A stretch of DNA of 64,000 bases from Steromphala cineraria (lineage: Eukaryota; Mollusca; Gastropoda; Trochida; Trochidae): the NCBI GenBank assembly GCA_916613615.1, contig OU744726.1, positions 18,913,515-18,977,514 of the forward strand, read 5' to 3'. The notes under the pieces are model-generated. The model was not told the DNA's origin. It did not search any database and was given only the letters and a program-made list of their open reading frames with translations. The translations under genes and the position numbers were made by a program. Below, piece by piece: positions 33,957 to 45,901 of this stretch (the stretch's first letter is position 1; each line of letters starts with the position of its first letter).

Positions 33957-35534
33957 TGGGAAGAAAAGCAAATACATCGCGGTTGATGTAAGTGAAGCGT
34001 ACCTAAAATATAAATAGGGTAATCAAATCTGGCACTAGGTTGTACAGATTTTAGGTTGATTATGAAGTTATTCAATTTAACAAAAGTGGAAACTTTGCAG
34101 AGTTTTAATTATTCAACTTTAATTTTTGGTAGTAATTTGTTTTTTGATATCACCCTCAATTTTAAGAAATAATTTTGTTCAGTGTAGAGGTAAAACGAAG
34201 ATGTTAATCGACGTTCATGAAGAAGTACGTGAATGGTGAATTTACTTTACTTTGGGTAACTTTGATAAAGCATATAGAAATTCAGCTGAAAAGCAATGAG
34301 CAGCCTGAGATGACTCAACTCGTCGAAGGTAAAATTTGGTCGAATCCTACTCGCGAGCCTTTGACGTAATAATCAAATGACGTCATAGACAGTCCTGACT
34401 TCCGCCCAAAGGTCGACGTTCAGTGCTGACTTCTTTGAGATCTTCGAAAAGAAATAACATTTTACCAAGACAATGATGAGGTAACGGCAGCTATATATAT
34501 CCATAGAAACACTATTTCTTTAAATTGTTACTATTTACAATGTTCTGTAAAGTGTTGTTGCATGCTTTAATGATCGGATATACATGATTTGGCTCTGTGG
34601 AATTGTTCTGCCATTCTTCTTACTTTTTTTTACCTTAGATAAGATAAGATAAGTTAATCTTAAGCTTTTTTGTCCTAAAAGAGATTTGTTTTAAAATTTC
34701 TTTATAATCCACTTACAGCAATGAAAATATAAATTTAATATGTTTTTTTCTATCGCAAAATCCTATCGAAAGTTACCTTTCAGTTATCCATGTGTTGAGA
34801 TATTCCTTTAATTGTACAGTGTGTTAGGCATTTCACTTCACTTTTAATGCTTCTTTTTGTTTATTTATCTTGTAAGTTTATATAAAAGTAAGTTGCTTGA
34901 AAATATGTCGTTCATTGTTAACGAGTCGACCATTTTCAGATTCTTGTTTTCAGATAAAGTTTAACACTAACATATGTTAGGATGATTCTTATTAAGTGAG
35001 GTATCAACATATAAATGTGTTATTGTCATGTAAATCAAAGATTCAAACTTATTATTATTTTCACAAATGTATTGTTTAGACATATCATATATCAAAAAGA
35101 GAACAATAATCGATGATAACTTTATGTATTTCCGAAACGAACAACCTTGAGTTTATTTTGATAAAGCCGATGGGACAAATCAAAGACAACGAATTTGAAA
35201 AGATCATTTCTTAAGGTCAATGGTTAATTACTCAATGGCCATTAATCATGATAGACCAACACGATTTATTAAACGTTGTTAATCGCTATAAAAATGTGTT
35301 GTACCTGAAATAACACAGTCAAATTTATACGTTACTTTAGGGAACATAGTATTACATAAAAATAACTTACTTCAGTCTTAATAATAGATAATTAAATAAT
35401 CGAGTAATATATAAAGATTTGAAGTCAATATAATTCCTGAGAGTTTCACTCTTAAAACATTAGAAGAAAAGTCTAAATACAAGATAAAATTTTAAATAGA
35501 GTTTTTTTACGAAAGATCAGTTCAATTATATAAA
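33957..35534. other. AT-rich intergenic, nothing recognised
   Basis: No coding or repeat structure supported. Confidence 0.35.
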
Positions 35535-35582
35535 ATACTCTTGAAAACGGCAATAATATCCCATAGCACCTATAACCTCAAT
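35535..35582. repeat. Fragment of dispersed repeat family R1
   Basis: Shares AAATACTCTTGAAAACGGC and the CACC/ACCTCA-rich end with the R1 copies at 5489, 19214 and 61400. Confidence 0.45.
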
Positions 35583-35748
35583 TATATAACACATAACATA
35601 TTTATATGGACTACACGTTTTTGCATTTAGAAAAAAAATTGCCTTCAAATCTAAATATGCATCTTTAAGGTTGTCCAAAATTTGGCCTGGATATGAACGA
35701 AGTCATTCATGAAGGACATCTTCTTTGAGAGGCATTTAGAAGCTGGCT

Positions 35749-35924
35749 GATGAAGAAGAATAAGTTCTTATGGATAATCAACTTCTTTATTGCATGAAAT
35801 GGACGTTTCGGTGAAGATATTAACACCATCACTTGCTTGATAACGGTGTTAGTATCTCTACACCGAAACATCGCATTTCATGCAATAAAGAAGTTGATTA
35901 TCCATAAGAACTTGTTCATCTTCA
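35749..35924. repeat. Fold-back element with ~80-bp arms
   Basis: The left arm contains TTCTTATGGATAATCAACTT and the right arm AAGTTGATTATCCATAAGAA. The pairing continues through CTTTATTGCATGAAAT and TTTCGGTG. The loop is only ~13-20 bp. Confidence 0.85.
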
Positions 35925-36099
35925 TGAAGGACATCTCAGTCTTAAAGGAGTGTAAATGGGGCGAAAATCAGGAGATGTATACACTTCCGTTGAACTTTCA
36001 ATGAACTGGTCTTCAATGGGAAGCAATCAAATATAGGTCTACAGCTTTTATCAAATAGATCCGCGTTAAACTATTGTCTAAAACAAATGATATTTTACA

Positions 36100-36501
36100 A
36101 ACGTTAGGGGACTTTGCTTCATCGTGTAGGCCTAGCTGTGTTATACAATGGTATGCGGAATGACAAGGGGTAAATGAAGACTTGTCACACCCTGAACGTC
36201 AAGCTGATGTCCCCATGGAACAAATACTGTTACACTACAAGGAAAGCGTGCAACATCTAGATATATGAATGGCTATCGCCACTTGCAATTGGGTGCACAG
36301 GATGAATCATTATTTGAAGACCAAAGGCGTAAACGTGTTATAGTTAGTCAAAAACTTCTTGACGAATACCACGCAAATACAGAAATCCAGAAACAGTCAT
36401 TGGCTCATGTCGTTACTCAGGATAATTCATGGGTGCGCCATTTAGACCCAAAGACGAAAGTCAAAGCTTGGTACATTCAATTGAGTATGATACACTACTG
36501 A
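36100..36501 (+). pseudogene. Mariner-like transposase relic
   Basis: The open part (from 36265) reads QKLLDEYHANTEIQKQ then VVTQDNSWVRHLDPKTK. This resembles the mariner catalytic region, where the first Asp lies in a V-T-G-D-E-x-W-V motif; here it reads VTQDNSWV. Upstream, a second block with an in-frame stop (WYAE, stop, QGVNEDLSHPERQ) looks like the helix-turn-helix segment. Only fragments remain; no TIRs were identified. Confidence 0.6.
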
Positions 36502-36915
36502 ACTAAATATACGGATAAAGACTAAAGAGAAGGGAAATGTTAAAGTGCCATAAATTTGAGACCGATGAGGACGTTATTGCCGCAAAGAGGTTTTAAGGTG
36601 TGAAAAACACTGGGCACTACGGTCAGAGTTATTATGTCGAAAACTACGTCGTAAACATTGTACAGTTTCTTCAATTCTTATTGTGCTTTCAGAAACCAAG
36701 AAACCGTATCCAATATTTGAAATTAATATTGTTTTAATACTGTTTCTCCATGACCGACAGTCATGTAAGGGACGTTTCATGTTCCATTGGTGCTTGTTAG
36801 ATGAAGCTTACATATTTATTTAAATGTTTTATAAATTCAGTGAATGTACGGTTCAATGTCTTGAAATCATATTGTAAAATATTATATAAACAAACAACTT
36901 CCCTTCGATCCCCAG

Positions 36916-36990
36916 ATCACCTCCCCCTGCAAAACAGGGAAATTCCAAAGGGAGACAAGCGCTCTCGGATGAATACCTGTGGTGGAGAAG
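36916..36990 (+). CDS. Unrecognised gene, exon a
   Basis: Acceptor ATCCCCAG, donor GTAAGT. Encodes SPPPAKQGNSKGRQALSDEY then LWWR; the split codon AG|A joins exon b. No start Met, so an upstream exon must exist, or coding starts at the Met at 37577. Confidence 0.6.
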
Positions 36991-39900
36991 GTAAGTGGTT
37001 AAACAATCTCATTAAAATGATATCATAATTTTTTTCACTACGTTACGCATATATAATAAGATTGGTGATCAAATGACTTGTTCTTGTCTTTTTCCTTGAA
37101 ATTCATTATCCTATTTCATATTCATAAAAGTAGGGATGTTCAATCTCTCCAAACATTTAACTCGGGTCATAAAATCGATCAATCAGAGTTTATTACTTGA
37201 GCGACCTCTGCTGGGAGAGAATGGTTAATGGTACAATTTTCATGGTAGTATCATGGTGGAAGGAGACAATCTTATTTTAAAAGGTTATCTACAAGTTAAT
37301 AGGCTTTCATAAGGTTTTGCTTAGCGCATATCTAAAATTGTGCTTCGAAGAATAAAATAGAAGACACATATCCAGCCATCAGTTCTCTTCAATCAGGACC
37401 TGCATTCACCTTTGAAAAGTTGGCAGCAGTAAATCACTTTTAAACCGCACGCGAGAAATAAAATAAACCAGTTGAAGAAACCACCTCAGTTGCTTCTAAA
37501 ACACGTAATTGTAAATAAATAAACTTATGTATTTCCTTATCAATATCTTAACTAATTCTCCAGAGCCACAGTAGCGATGGCGAGAAGGGACCTGCCTGAA
37601 GCCCTGAGTCTTGTAAGGGAAAGCAGATCTGTACGTCAAACCAGGGGACTTGTCCTGGATCAAGAACTGGCCATCCTTGACCAAGAAATTGCCAGGTTGG
37701 CTCGGGAACTCGTTGGGTCAGCATCCGATGAATGTGTTACAGCAGCAGCATCGGTTCAAGGACAAGCAGCTCCAGCTAGAGCTTCAACATCAGCAACTTC
37801 ATCTGCATCAGCGTCAACATCTGCAACACCAGCTGCAGAATCTGCAAAAGCGTCTTCATCTGCAACACCAGCTGCAGAATCTGCAAAAGGGTCTTCATCT
37901 GCAACACCAGCTGCAGAATCTGCAAAAGCGTCTTCATCTGCAACACCAGCTGCAGATTCTGCAAAAGCGTCTACATCTGCAACATCAGCTGCTGAATCTG
38001 AAACTGCAACTACAGTGGACGCACAAGCAGCTCCGGAAACGTCAGCAAAAGCTGCAAGTGGATCAGCATCTGCAACATCAGCTGCCAAATCTGCAGCAAC
38101 AGCAGCAGCAACTACAGCAATAGCAGAACAAGAAGCTAAGACTGCAACAGCTTCAAAATCTGCGACCTCAGTAGCAACAACAGAAGCAGAAACAGCAGAG
38201 GCCACAACTTCAGCATCAGCGACTTCAACAGCTTCTGAGAAATCTGACGAATATGTGTTAGCTTCCGAGGCCTGTTCACAGGAGAAGACGTGGGTTACTT
38301 CGGTGTACTTTCCGCATGAAAAATTATTAATCTTACTTTTAGACAACAAAGGATTTAGACCGACAATAATCATTAACCATCGGACCATTATTTAAAAGTG
38401 ATCTCAGTGATATTTGTGATCTTTGTGTGAAGTATATGTAAACTGGCTTATACACTTACATTGGCAAAGTAGAAATTGTACGGCTATTTAGACATATTTC
38501 ACGAACAGTTAATTATCACATTTAAGGAAAAAGCTTATAATTGCACATAAAACAGATCGGAAATTGGATTTCAAAATACACAATGAAATTGTCCTTCTGT
38601 TCCAGAAGCACCGAGATAGCTGTCCTAGAGGGATCAGAAGAGAAAAAGAAACTGTAATAAAACTAATATCTAATTTCTAATTACTGTCAGAGGTGGTAAG
38701 ACGATTTCAGAAAAAGTGCCGTCATGATCTCAGATAAGCAACGGGTTTCCTTGGAATGACACCCAAGCTTTGCAATGACTTATTCAAATAGAAACTAATT
38801 GAATACCTTAAGAGGAAAAGTATGATAGTTATACATGTATAGTTTACTGGATACTCACGAGTCCTATCTTTAACGGTAAAAAATGTAACATGTGTATAAT
38901 AAAATTCAGAACTCTTACAGCATAACTTCAACTCTTAACTATATGCCTTTTTCTGAGCGTAGTTCATAAACGCACATTTGATGTGTAACACGTTCATCTG
39001 AATTCAAAAGATACACAATTTCTTCTAGTCTGTCAGCCAGATCCTAAAATAAAACGAAAGTTTTACTTGAGAGCTCGTTTCATCATATTTAGAACTTTCT
39101 TTTCAAATATAAGAATTATTTAACAAAACCAATTTCAGACTCTAATTGTTAGATCACTTATCTTATTATCATTTCTAAAGCTTGAACTAGACAGTGATAA
39201 CAACTGTAAATATGTTTGTAATTTCTACCAACATTTTGCCTACAGAATCCTGATCCTGAACCCAGCACTGAGGGAGAAGATGAAGGGTCAGATGTTGATG
39301 GAGAAGTGAGTGCTGGATTCTTTTCTAGTTCATTAATCTAATTAATTAACATTATAACTTCACTAGATTATAACGCGATCACTGACCCATTTGAGAAACG
39401 GTATTACACGAGGGTCGTCTAGTATCCTCTACAGTTACTCTCTATCTCCAGGTGGCTCCTGAGACGCTGTGCTCCTCTTGCCCCGGTACAGGTGCCACTC
39501 TTCAGACGCCGGTCAGTTGGTCATGTAAATTATCAAGATATTACCATCATTGTTGTTTAGAAAAATACGTTGCATATAATTACACAGTCAAAGATTGCAA
39601 GTTATGATGTACTGATTGGTAAAGTGAGTCTGTCTTGTTTCAGAAATTGTTGGTACACAATATATACGTTTAGAATATATAAAAACTTTACTAATCTTTT
39701 AACATCTTTGTTTATCAGACCGGAGGATAACAGCGAATATTCATCCGAGAACAGGTAAAAGTGTCACTGACCTAAATGCTAGAAGATAAGTAATTTACAT
39801 ACTTTATGGAATATCATTATACAATATACGTACATCAGAAAAGGTTCGTATGGACTTTATTCTTTCGTATGATATATGACATCATAACCATTCAATTTAA

Positions 39901-41507
39901 ACAATTTTACTGTGATTTCTTTACTGTAGTCATTATGCTTCTAGATCGTCTAAGCTGTAACACACCGTTGAATATCTTCGAAAGTCTCAACTTTTAATGT
40001 CTCATGTAACATGTAACGTAATTTTAAATTCGTGAATGAATGTAGAAATACCTTTTAAAATTTACAACTGTCATCATTGATATTACTCCAACTCTGATTT
40101 TCTAAATGTACAACTATGACTATTAAAGATACGATTTTTACAGCTAAATGAACAACGCTGACTACTAAATGTACAACATAGACAACTATATGAACAGCAC
40201 TGTCTTCTTGATGTCCAACCATGACTTCTAAATATACAACTATATCTACTAAATATACAACTATATCTACTAAATATACAACTATATCTACTAAATATAC
40301 AACTATATCTACTAAATTTGAAACTCTGACTTCTAAATGTATAACTATGACTACTAAATGTGAAACTATGACAACTAAATGTAAAACTATGACTACTAAA
40401 TGAACAGCTATTACTACTACATGTAGAACTTTTACTATTAAATATACAACTCTGACCTCTAAATGTATAACTATGACAACTAAATGTGAAACTGACAACT
40501 AAATGTACAACTATGTTCTATTTGTACAACTATGTTGCAGCTTCGACAGTGAGGATGAGCGGGAATACAACCGTAGAAACGGCGTCAGGCTAGCAAACAT
40601 CGTGGAGATTGGTACGTAATGTTAATTGATAACTGATAGCATGTCCATAAACAAGTGATTGTTAAGTTATTAAACAGCTTATAGCAATGTTCATTAACAG
40701 TTGAGCAATACTTACTAATATCTGGTCGCAATATATATTGACATATATGTTCATTAACAGCCGATAGCAATGTGTATGTTCATTAACATGTAATTAGCAA
40801 TGTTTCCTACCAGCTGATAGCTATGTTCACTAATATCTGATGGCAAAGTTCATTAACAGAAGATAGAAGTGTTTATACGCAACTAAAATTATGCTAATTA
40901 TTGTTAATTCAAATCAAAATTTATAACAAATGTTCATGATACATAAATGATGAATGTTGTCGTTATTCCTATAATTTATTATTTCAAATTTCTTCGCAAA
41001 ATTACATCGTGACTAATAGTAAGCTACATTTTCAAACATTTATGTTTTTTTCAGTTGATGAGCCGCGAGTCACTTTCAGATCAAGGGTGAGAGCCGTAAG
41101 TATATAAAGTGTGTGACAGTAGTTAGGTTATATATGCCACTGTTTAGACTAAGGATAAATAACTGAGACTGATTTTGTTTGATTATTCCATTAATCACAT
41201 TTATCAAATGAACGGTCTTTTAAACTTATTTTAATTTGCCTATTTCTTATTAGTTATCAAGTTTTCTCGTTTGAATGATCTTTTATTTGTTACCCTATTT
41301 ACCCTATTTCACTTCATCTTGTTATTAACGTGCACTCTTTTCCAACGAAATCGAGGAATTAATTTCAAATTATTGACCAAAAATAAACTTTGTCTTATCC
41401 CTGAAATTGAATCTCCATTCTCTGCCCTCCAGTTCTGCAGACGAGTGGGCGGGGCTCTCCGTGCGTGTTTCAGCTGTGGTGGACGACGCGCCGCAGCAGA
41501 GGAGTAG
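36916..41507 (+). CDS. Unrecognised multi-exon gene, Ser/Ala-rich protein, 5' end not found
   Basis: Proposed exons: 36916-36990, 37564-38304, 38606-38653, 39246-39305, 39452-39511, 39719-39754, 40541-40611, 41055-41095, 41433-41507. Each has GT/AG borders, and one frame passes all junctions to TAG at 41505. About 400 residues are visible. Order: Pro/Lys-rich start and EYLWWRR; helical LVLDQELAILDQEIARLARE; a Ser/Ala/Thr tract with four 13-residue repeats; a charged middle; acidic NSEYSSENSFDSEDERE; NGVRLANIVEIVDEPRVTF; and a basic, Cys-containing end FCRRVGGALRACFSCGGRR. I do not recognise the family. The donor of exon 2 and frame of exons 3-5 are the weak points. Confidence 0.6.
37564..38304 (+). 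CDS. Unrecognised gene, exon b with Ser/Ala repeat tract
   Basis: A Met at 37577 (GCG ATG G context) opens MARRDLPEALSLVRESRSVR, followed by a helical heptad-like stretch, then a Ser/Ala/Thr tract with four copies of a 39-nt repeat (37817-37975, SATPAAESAK). The 3' end is uncertain: donors GTGTAC (after 38302) and GTACTT (after 38304) both exist; only the latter gives the phase required downstream. Confidence 0.6.
38606..38653 (+). CDS. Unrecognised gene, exon c
   Basis: Acceptor TGTTCCAG, weak donor GTAATA. In the chosen phase it encodes STEIAVLEGSEEKKK. Confidence 0.5.
39246..39305 (+). CDS. Unrecognised gene, exon d
   Basis: Sixty bases, acceptor CCTACAG, donor GTGAGT. The phase forced by later exons gives ILILNPALREKMKGQMLMEK. 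Another phase gives the acidic NPDPEPSTEGEDEGSDVDGE, which looks more protein-like but cannot be joined downstream with the splice sites seen. Confidence 0.5.
39452..39511 (+). CDS. Unrecognised gene, exon e
   Basis: Sixty bases, acceptor TATCTCCAG, donor GTCAGT. The chosen phase gives WLLRRCAPLAPVQVPLFRR. Confidence 0.45.
39719..39754 (+). CDS. Unrecognised gene, exon f
   Basis: Thirty-six bases, acceptor TTTATCAG, donor GTAAAA. Encodes PEDNSEYSSEN; other phases hit stops in this or the next exon. Confidence 0.6.
40090..40520. repeat. 21-bp minisatellite
   Basis: The unit is ACTAAATATACAACTATATCT-like. The core (40225-40315) has four to five nearly identical copies; flanking units vary (ACTAAATGTACAACTATGA). 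Because 21 is a multiple of three, long open frames appear on both strands. It lies in the intron just before exon g. Confidence 0.9.
40541..40611 (+). CDS. Unrecognised gene, exon g
   Basis: Acceptor TGTTGCAG, donor GTACGT. Encodes FDSEDEREYNRRNGVRLANI then VEI. Confidence 0.7.
40620..40875. repeat. Degenerate short tandem repeat
   Basis: Repeated variants of GATAGCAATGTTCATTAACAG with irregular spacing, immediately after exon g. Confidence 0.6.
41055..41095 (+). CDS. Unrecognised gene, exon h
   Basis: Acceptor TTTTTTCAG, strong donor GTAAGT. Encodes DEPRVTFRSRVRA. Confidence 0.7.
41433..41507 (+). CDS. Unrecognised gene, last coding exon
   Basis: Acceptor GCCCTCCAG. Encodes FCRRVGGALRACFSCGGRR and AAAEE, then TAG. 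G+C-rich compared with surroundings. Confidence 0.7.
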   Translation, partial: FCRRVGGALRACFSCGGRRAAAEE

Positions 41508-41850
41508 AGTCACGTGATATTTCCCGGGGTTTCTGGGTACTGACTGATCGACAATCGAATTCTAAGATATTTAGATAGGGTTAAATTAATTCAAATAAAT
41601 AGATGTTCTGTGACAATGTGATTATCTCAAACCATAGAATAACGAATTATGATAGAAATTTCTTTATTTTTCTTTATCTAAGAGATTTTGTAAAACCAGT
41701 AAGATTGAAAGTCGGGTTGTGTGAAAGGTGGGTGGGGAGGGAGGGGCGCAGGGATGGGGGGAGGGGGAAGGGAGGTAAGTTGACTGAAGCAGAGTGAAAG
41801 AAAGGGGGGAGGGTGCGACTCGCCCTAACAGAAACACTCCACACACTTAG
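41508..41850 (+). other. Probable 3' UTR with poly(A) signal, then G-rich tract
   Basis: AATAAA at 41594-41599 is the first candidate poly(A) signal after the stop. A purine-rich stretch (41716-41810) with many GGG/GGGG runs (GGTGGGTGGGGAGGGAGGGG) has G-quadruplex potential and may lie just downstream of the transcript. Confidence 0.5.
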
Positions 41851-43730
41851 TATATAAAACACAGCATGCGAACCCACCCGACGATCTGACGAGTACAAGG
41901 GGAGGCCACTGTGTGTAGACGTTACGTGTGACTTTCAGGATTCCCAATCTGAAGTATGTTTACATGCAAAATGGAGATTATTACATTTCCAGATTGTTCA
42001 TGCCTAAGCGCCAGATGGTGATGATCGCTAGTTTGTACGTAGCATGCTGCATTCAGTGGTCGTACACGAAAACAGTTTGGAGACATATGTATTGCTTATA
42101 TAGACTATAAATATTTAGAATATGAGCAATTTCAATGTCTCTAAAACTTGTTACAAGAACATATGACATTTCACTTCAGACATTCGCTACAATGCACCAA
42201 TACATTCGAGTTACTGGTTTTCAAACTGATGTAATTCACAAATTAGAACATGTTATGCTTTACTTCAAGATTACCTAATAGTCGGTCAGTCAGTACGTGT
42301 TCTTGGATCCATGTGGACCCTTCTTAGTGGATCCATGATCCCGAAGCTCCGGGGAATTATCTTAGATCAGTATTATGCATAAGAGTGTAAATATCTTTGT
42401 TACACACCGCGCACCGGCAACTGTATCATTTATTGGTTAGCTATGTACCTAAAGTTGTCATCGTGGGATCCGTTGGATAGAAATATTCGATGTTAAAGTA
42501 TCTCCATTGTATAATGATACAATGTTACCATCTCATTATCATTTCATTGTATCAACTATTGTGTATCTCCGCACTCCATATTTCATGTGCAATCATATGT
42601 ACCAGCTATTTTAAATATACCGGTAATAAATCTAAAAAAACAACCACTGACTTAACTTATCATTTAGTAATAAAATTATTCAATTATTCCCTTTTTACAT
42701 TATCTACATGTATGAATGACAGGTGAGGGAGATGTGTAGACAATGTATTAATTTATCCCATAACCTTTTCTGCAAAATGCCTGAACTAGAATTTCAAATG
42801 ATTCATAATTGCACACTTTCACTCTTATATGATAACAATAGCACAAAACCAGAAAGTATTTGGTACTCTGCATTTTAAAAAAACTCTGACGACGGAGAGT
42901 CAATAGGATTGAAATAGATATCGCAAAAGCATTCCATCCATATGTGGAAAGAAATCTGATGTCTTGTCTTGTAGTTGACATTTAAGGCTCATTTGGATTG
43001 ACATCGTTTTCTATTCGTATGTTTGTGATTATCTAAAAGAGAAAATATACGTTCAGATGTTGGTTGACTTTCGAACCTTCAAATAGAAGCCAAGATACCG
43101 TAAACCCCCACAATCACCGGACAGTTATGCCAGTGCAGTTAGCTTTAACCTGTATTCAGCTTACTAAAGTCACTCATCTGGCAGCTACAGTAACTTTTAT
43201 GTAAAATTGAAGATTGTTATTGTTAATGCCTGGAATAAGGGAATATTAATTTTTTTTTTGACTGAAGTATAAGTTAAGTTAATAATGTTAAAGTGTTGAC
43301 AGCAATGAGTTACAGATATATGCAGATAACATATTAACTAATTTGTATTGCTCTCTACACTAGTTGTTCAGATAGGCATTGATGGTTTAAGTAAATCTAG
43401 CAAAATATTAATAGCGCAACAGTAACGTGAAATTAAGGGAACACAAGAAAGTCTAGCGGAAATCTGAGTTTTTGATAGTCAAGAGTGTAAAATCCTTAAT
43501 TAATAGCCCTGCAAGGCTTAAACATGCTTTTTGAGCGCCTGTAGTCAGTGAGTTGTTGGGAGGCACACATGCCAAAATGTTATCAATGATGTTATTTCAT
43601 CGAGAATAATTGGCTGTTTAGAAAGTATCATTTTCATTCTTAAATGATATATTTACTTCAATTGATTACTTATAAGATGGCATTTGCGTTTACCAAATAG
43701 GTCGAGTAGCCGCCTCGCTCTCGTGCAGAT
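41851..43730. other. AT-rich intergenic, nothing recognised
   Basis: No supported gene or repeat. Confidence 0.35.
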
Positions 43731-43735
43731 AGCCA

Positions 43736-43806
43736 AATAGAAAACAAAAACAAAAAAATCATAAAGGTTCAGAAAACAAAAACAAAAAAATCATAAAGGT
43801 TCAGAA
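43736..43806 (+). repeat. 34-bp tandem duplication
   Basis: Two consecutive copies of an A-rich unit ending ATCATAAAGGTTCAG. Confidence 0.9.
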
Positions 43807-45720
43807 AAGCAATGCGAGTTATTAAGAGATAGTTGCATGCGATATATCCCCGCTATACAGGGTTGAGATCGTACATGGTTAGGGCGTTCTGCAGTACTGG
43901 ACTGGGGTGATTATGGGAATCACCTGCGCGCGGCGTCTGAAACGCAGTCCCCGGGGAAATTTTACACATGACAATGGCGTTATTGTCGGGAGAGAGGGTA
44001 GAGCTCACTTTCTCTTCCATTTGCGGCGACATTATAGCTAGTCACGTATAGTGGATATTGAAAAAAATAGTAGATTTTTCAATATATTGCATGTTTGGAA
44101 GTGCAAACATCATGTTTGCTCCGCTTGGACCAAGTCTAAGGGAGTGCATTTACCTAACCATTGGGTAAATGAGGTTCCGGACAGAGATCCGATGAGGTAT
44201 ACCGGAATATAATTCTGAAGAGTCCTTTTACAAGGTTACAAGTGTATTAGGCAGTCGTCTATGATCCGATATTAGGTTCCTTGAGATGCGCGCACAAGGA
44301 GCAATCATAACCGCATTGTAGGCTGAAGCAAGGAGAGAGGGGACGATAGACACCTTTAATGTAAGGACAGGTGACATTTACAGTAAAAAAAATAAAAAAT
44401 TGGATCTTAGCATTCGTGAAATTCATAAAAACGAAGTTAACATTTCATAACTCACAAACCAAAGGCATTAATTAGTAGGAATCGTATTTGCAGAGCATAT
44501 ACCCGTTTAACACTGTACAATTAAGTGTAACCCAGGATAAGAAGGTAGTATGCTGCAAGGTATTGTTGAACGAATGATTATAGCAATGAAAATGTTACAT
44601 GCGAAACATAGGTTAGTAATAAGTTGGACCGATTGCTGCAAGCAGATATACACGTTATGATAAAAGAGTAATATATAATAGGCCGCACAGGATAAATTAT
44701 AATAGACAGTGTAATATAAGAAAGATTAGACATATGTAAAGGTAAGTGATGATAAATTAATGGCAGAACGACCCCCCACCCAATGGCTGACGTGATGGAC
44801 GACTCACTAACCCGTTCACTGCTAATGGTACAAAAAAGTTGTTAATACACATGTGCTTTGTGCTTTGACCAGTGAGATACTGAGGGCAACACCAGTTGTC
44901 AAACGTTGAAAATAAACTTCAACCATCAAGCAAACGTTCATAAAACGAGGTAGGGTAATACATTTTCCCAATGGCGATAATTATCCTTTCCAATTGCAAT
45001 TATCCCACTGTGAGACAACTGTGAACTCTGTTAAACATAAATATCAAGAAGCACTGGACAAAATCTTCTTCAAAGTAAGACTGAAAGCAAGGCAAAGCAT
45101 AAACCAACACCGCAGCAGAACCATTACAACCCCTCATCAACTATGGTCAATCTGACAGGTGATGTGCTGAGTTATGCATTACCTGGTTCCCTTGCTGCCG
45201 AGAGCTACTTCGCTATACCGCTGTGCCGTGTACCTTCCCTGAGTGACTACTGACCTATAGTCTTATGCATAGACCCTTGAGCATATAATTCACCCCATGG
45301 AAGCAAGTCTGAAATCTCCATTTGTCTGAGGCTCCTTTTAAAAATTTAATAAAATAAGATTTTTACTCAAAAAATTTCAGAGACTAAATATAAGTCTAAC
45401 TGACCTACTGCAAATTACACTTTAGACTGGAAGAGTACAAAGACTTCAGTTGGAATCACCGACGATGACAATGGTTGTGTAAGAAGTGAACAATGCTATT
45501 ATATAACAATTGTATAAATTAACGCTGAAATGCCTGCAATCAACTGTACTGGCATATGAACACTTTTAACATATTTCAAACAAATTCATACTGATTCTCG
45601 TTGTGCATGTCTATGCATGGCATCGGCCATACTTGACAATAGCAAGTAATAACCTCATGACTCTTTCCCGGAACATTTAGAAATATGCACCTTGTTGATC
45701 CCTGTTAACCAAGTATTGCA
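43807..45720. other. Intergenic, nothing recognised
   Basis: Moderately G+C-rich in places (43900-44350), but no coding exon or repeat was recognised. Confidence 0.35.
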
Positions 45721-45731
45721 GTATGGAAAGT

Positions 45732-45901
45732 CAGCTGGGACACGTCATCAAGGTACAGTCCCATGGTCACAGATGGATGACAACGCAGATTTCATCCCTT
45801 GCAACAACTCTGTCACAACGCAGACCTTCAGCCTGGTGGTGACATCTACTGCAGACCTCCACGGGAAGACACGTCACCTTCAAACTAGTTATGTATTTTA
45901 G
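45732..45901 (+). other. Candidate coding exon, unassigned
   Basis: A composition island with DDNADFIPCNNSVTTQTFSL and VVTSTADLHGKTRHL in one frame, preceded by AG (TATTGCAG, ending 45721). It could be part of an extracellular domain. No partner exon or family was recognised, so this is only a possibility. Confidence 0.25.

Noticed and set aside
37650..38123. Gln/Leu-rich plus-strand frame of 157 codons
   Set aside because: It does not connect in frame to exon a, whereas the Ser/Ala frame does; kept only as a curiosity about repeat openness.
37756..38388. Minus-strand frame of 210 codons
   Set aside because: Antisense of the Ser/Ala repeat exon; openness follows from the GCA/TGC-rich repeat.
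40055..40498. Minus-strand Val/His-rich frame of 147 codons
   Set aside because: Generated by the 21-bp minisatellite, whose unit is a multiple of three.
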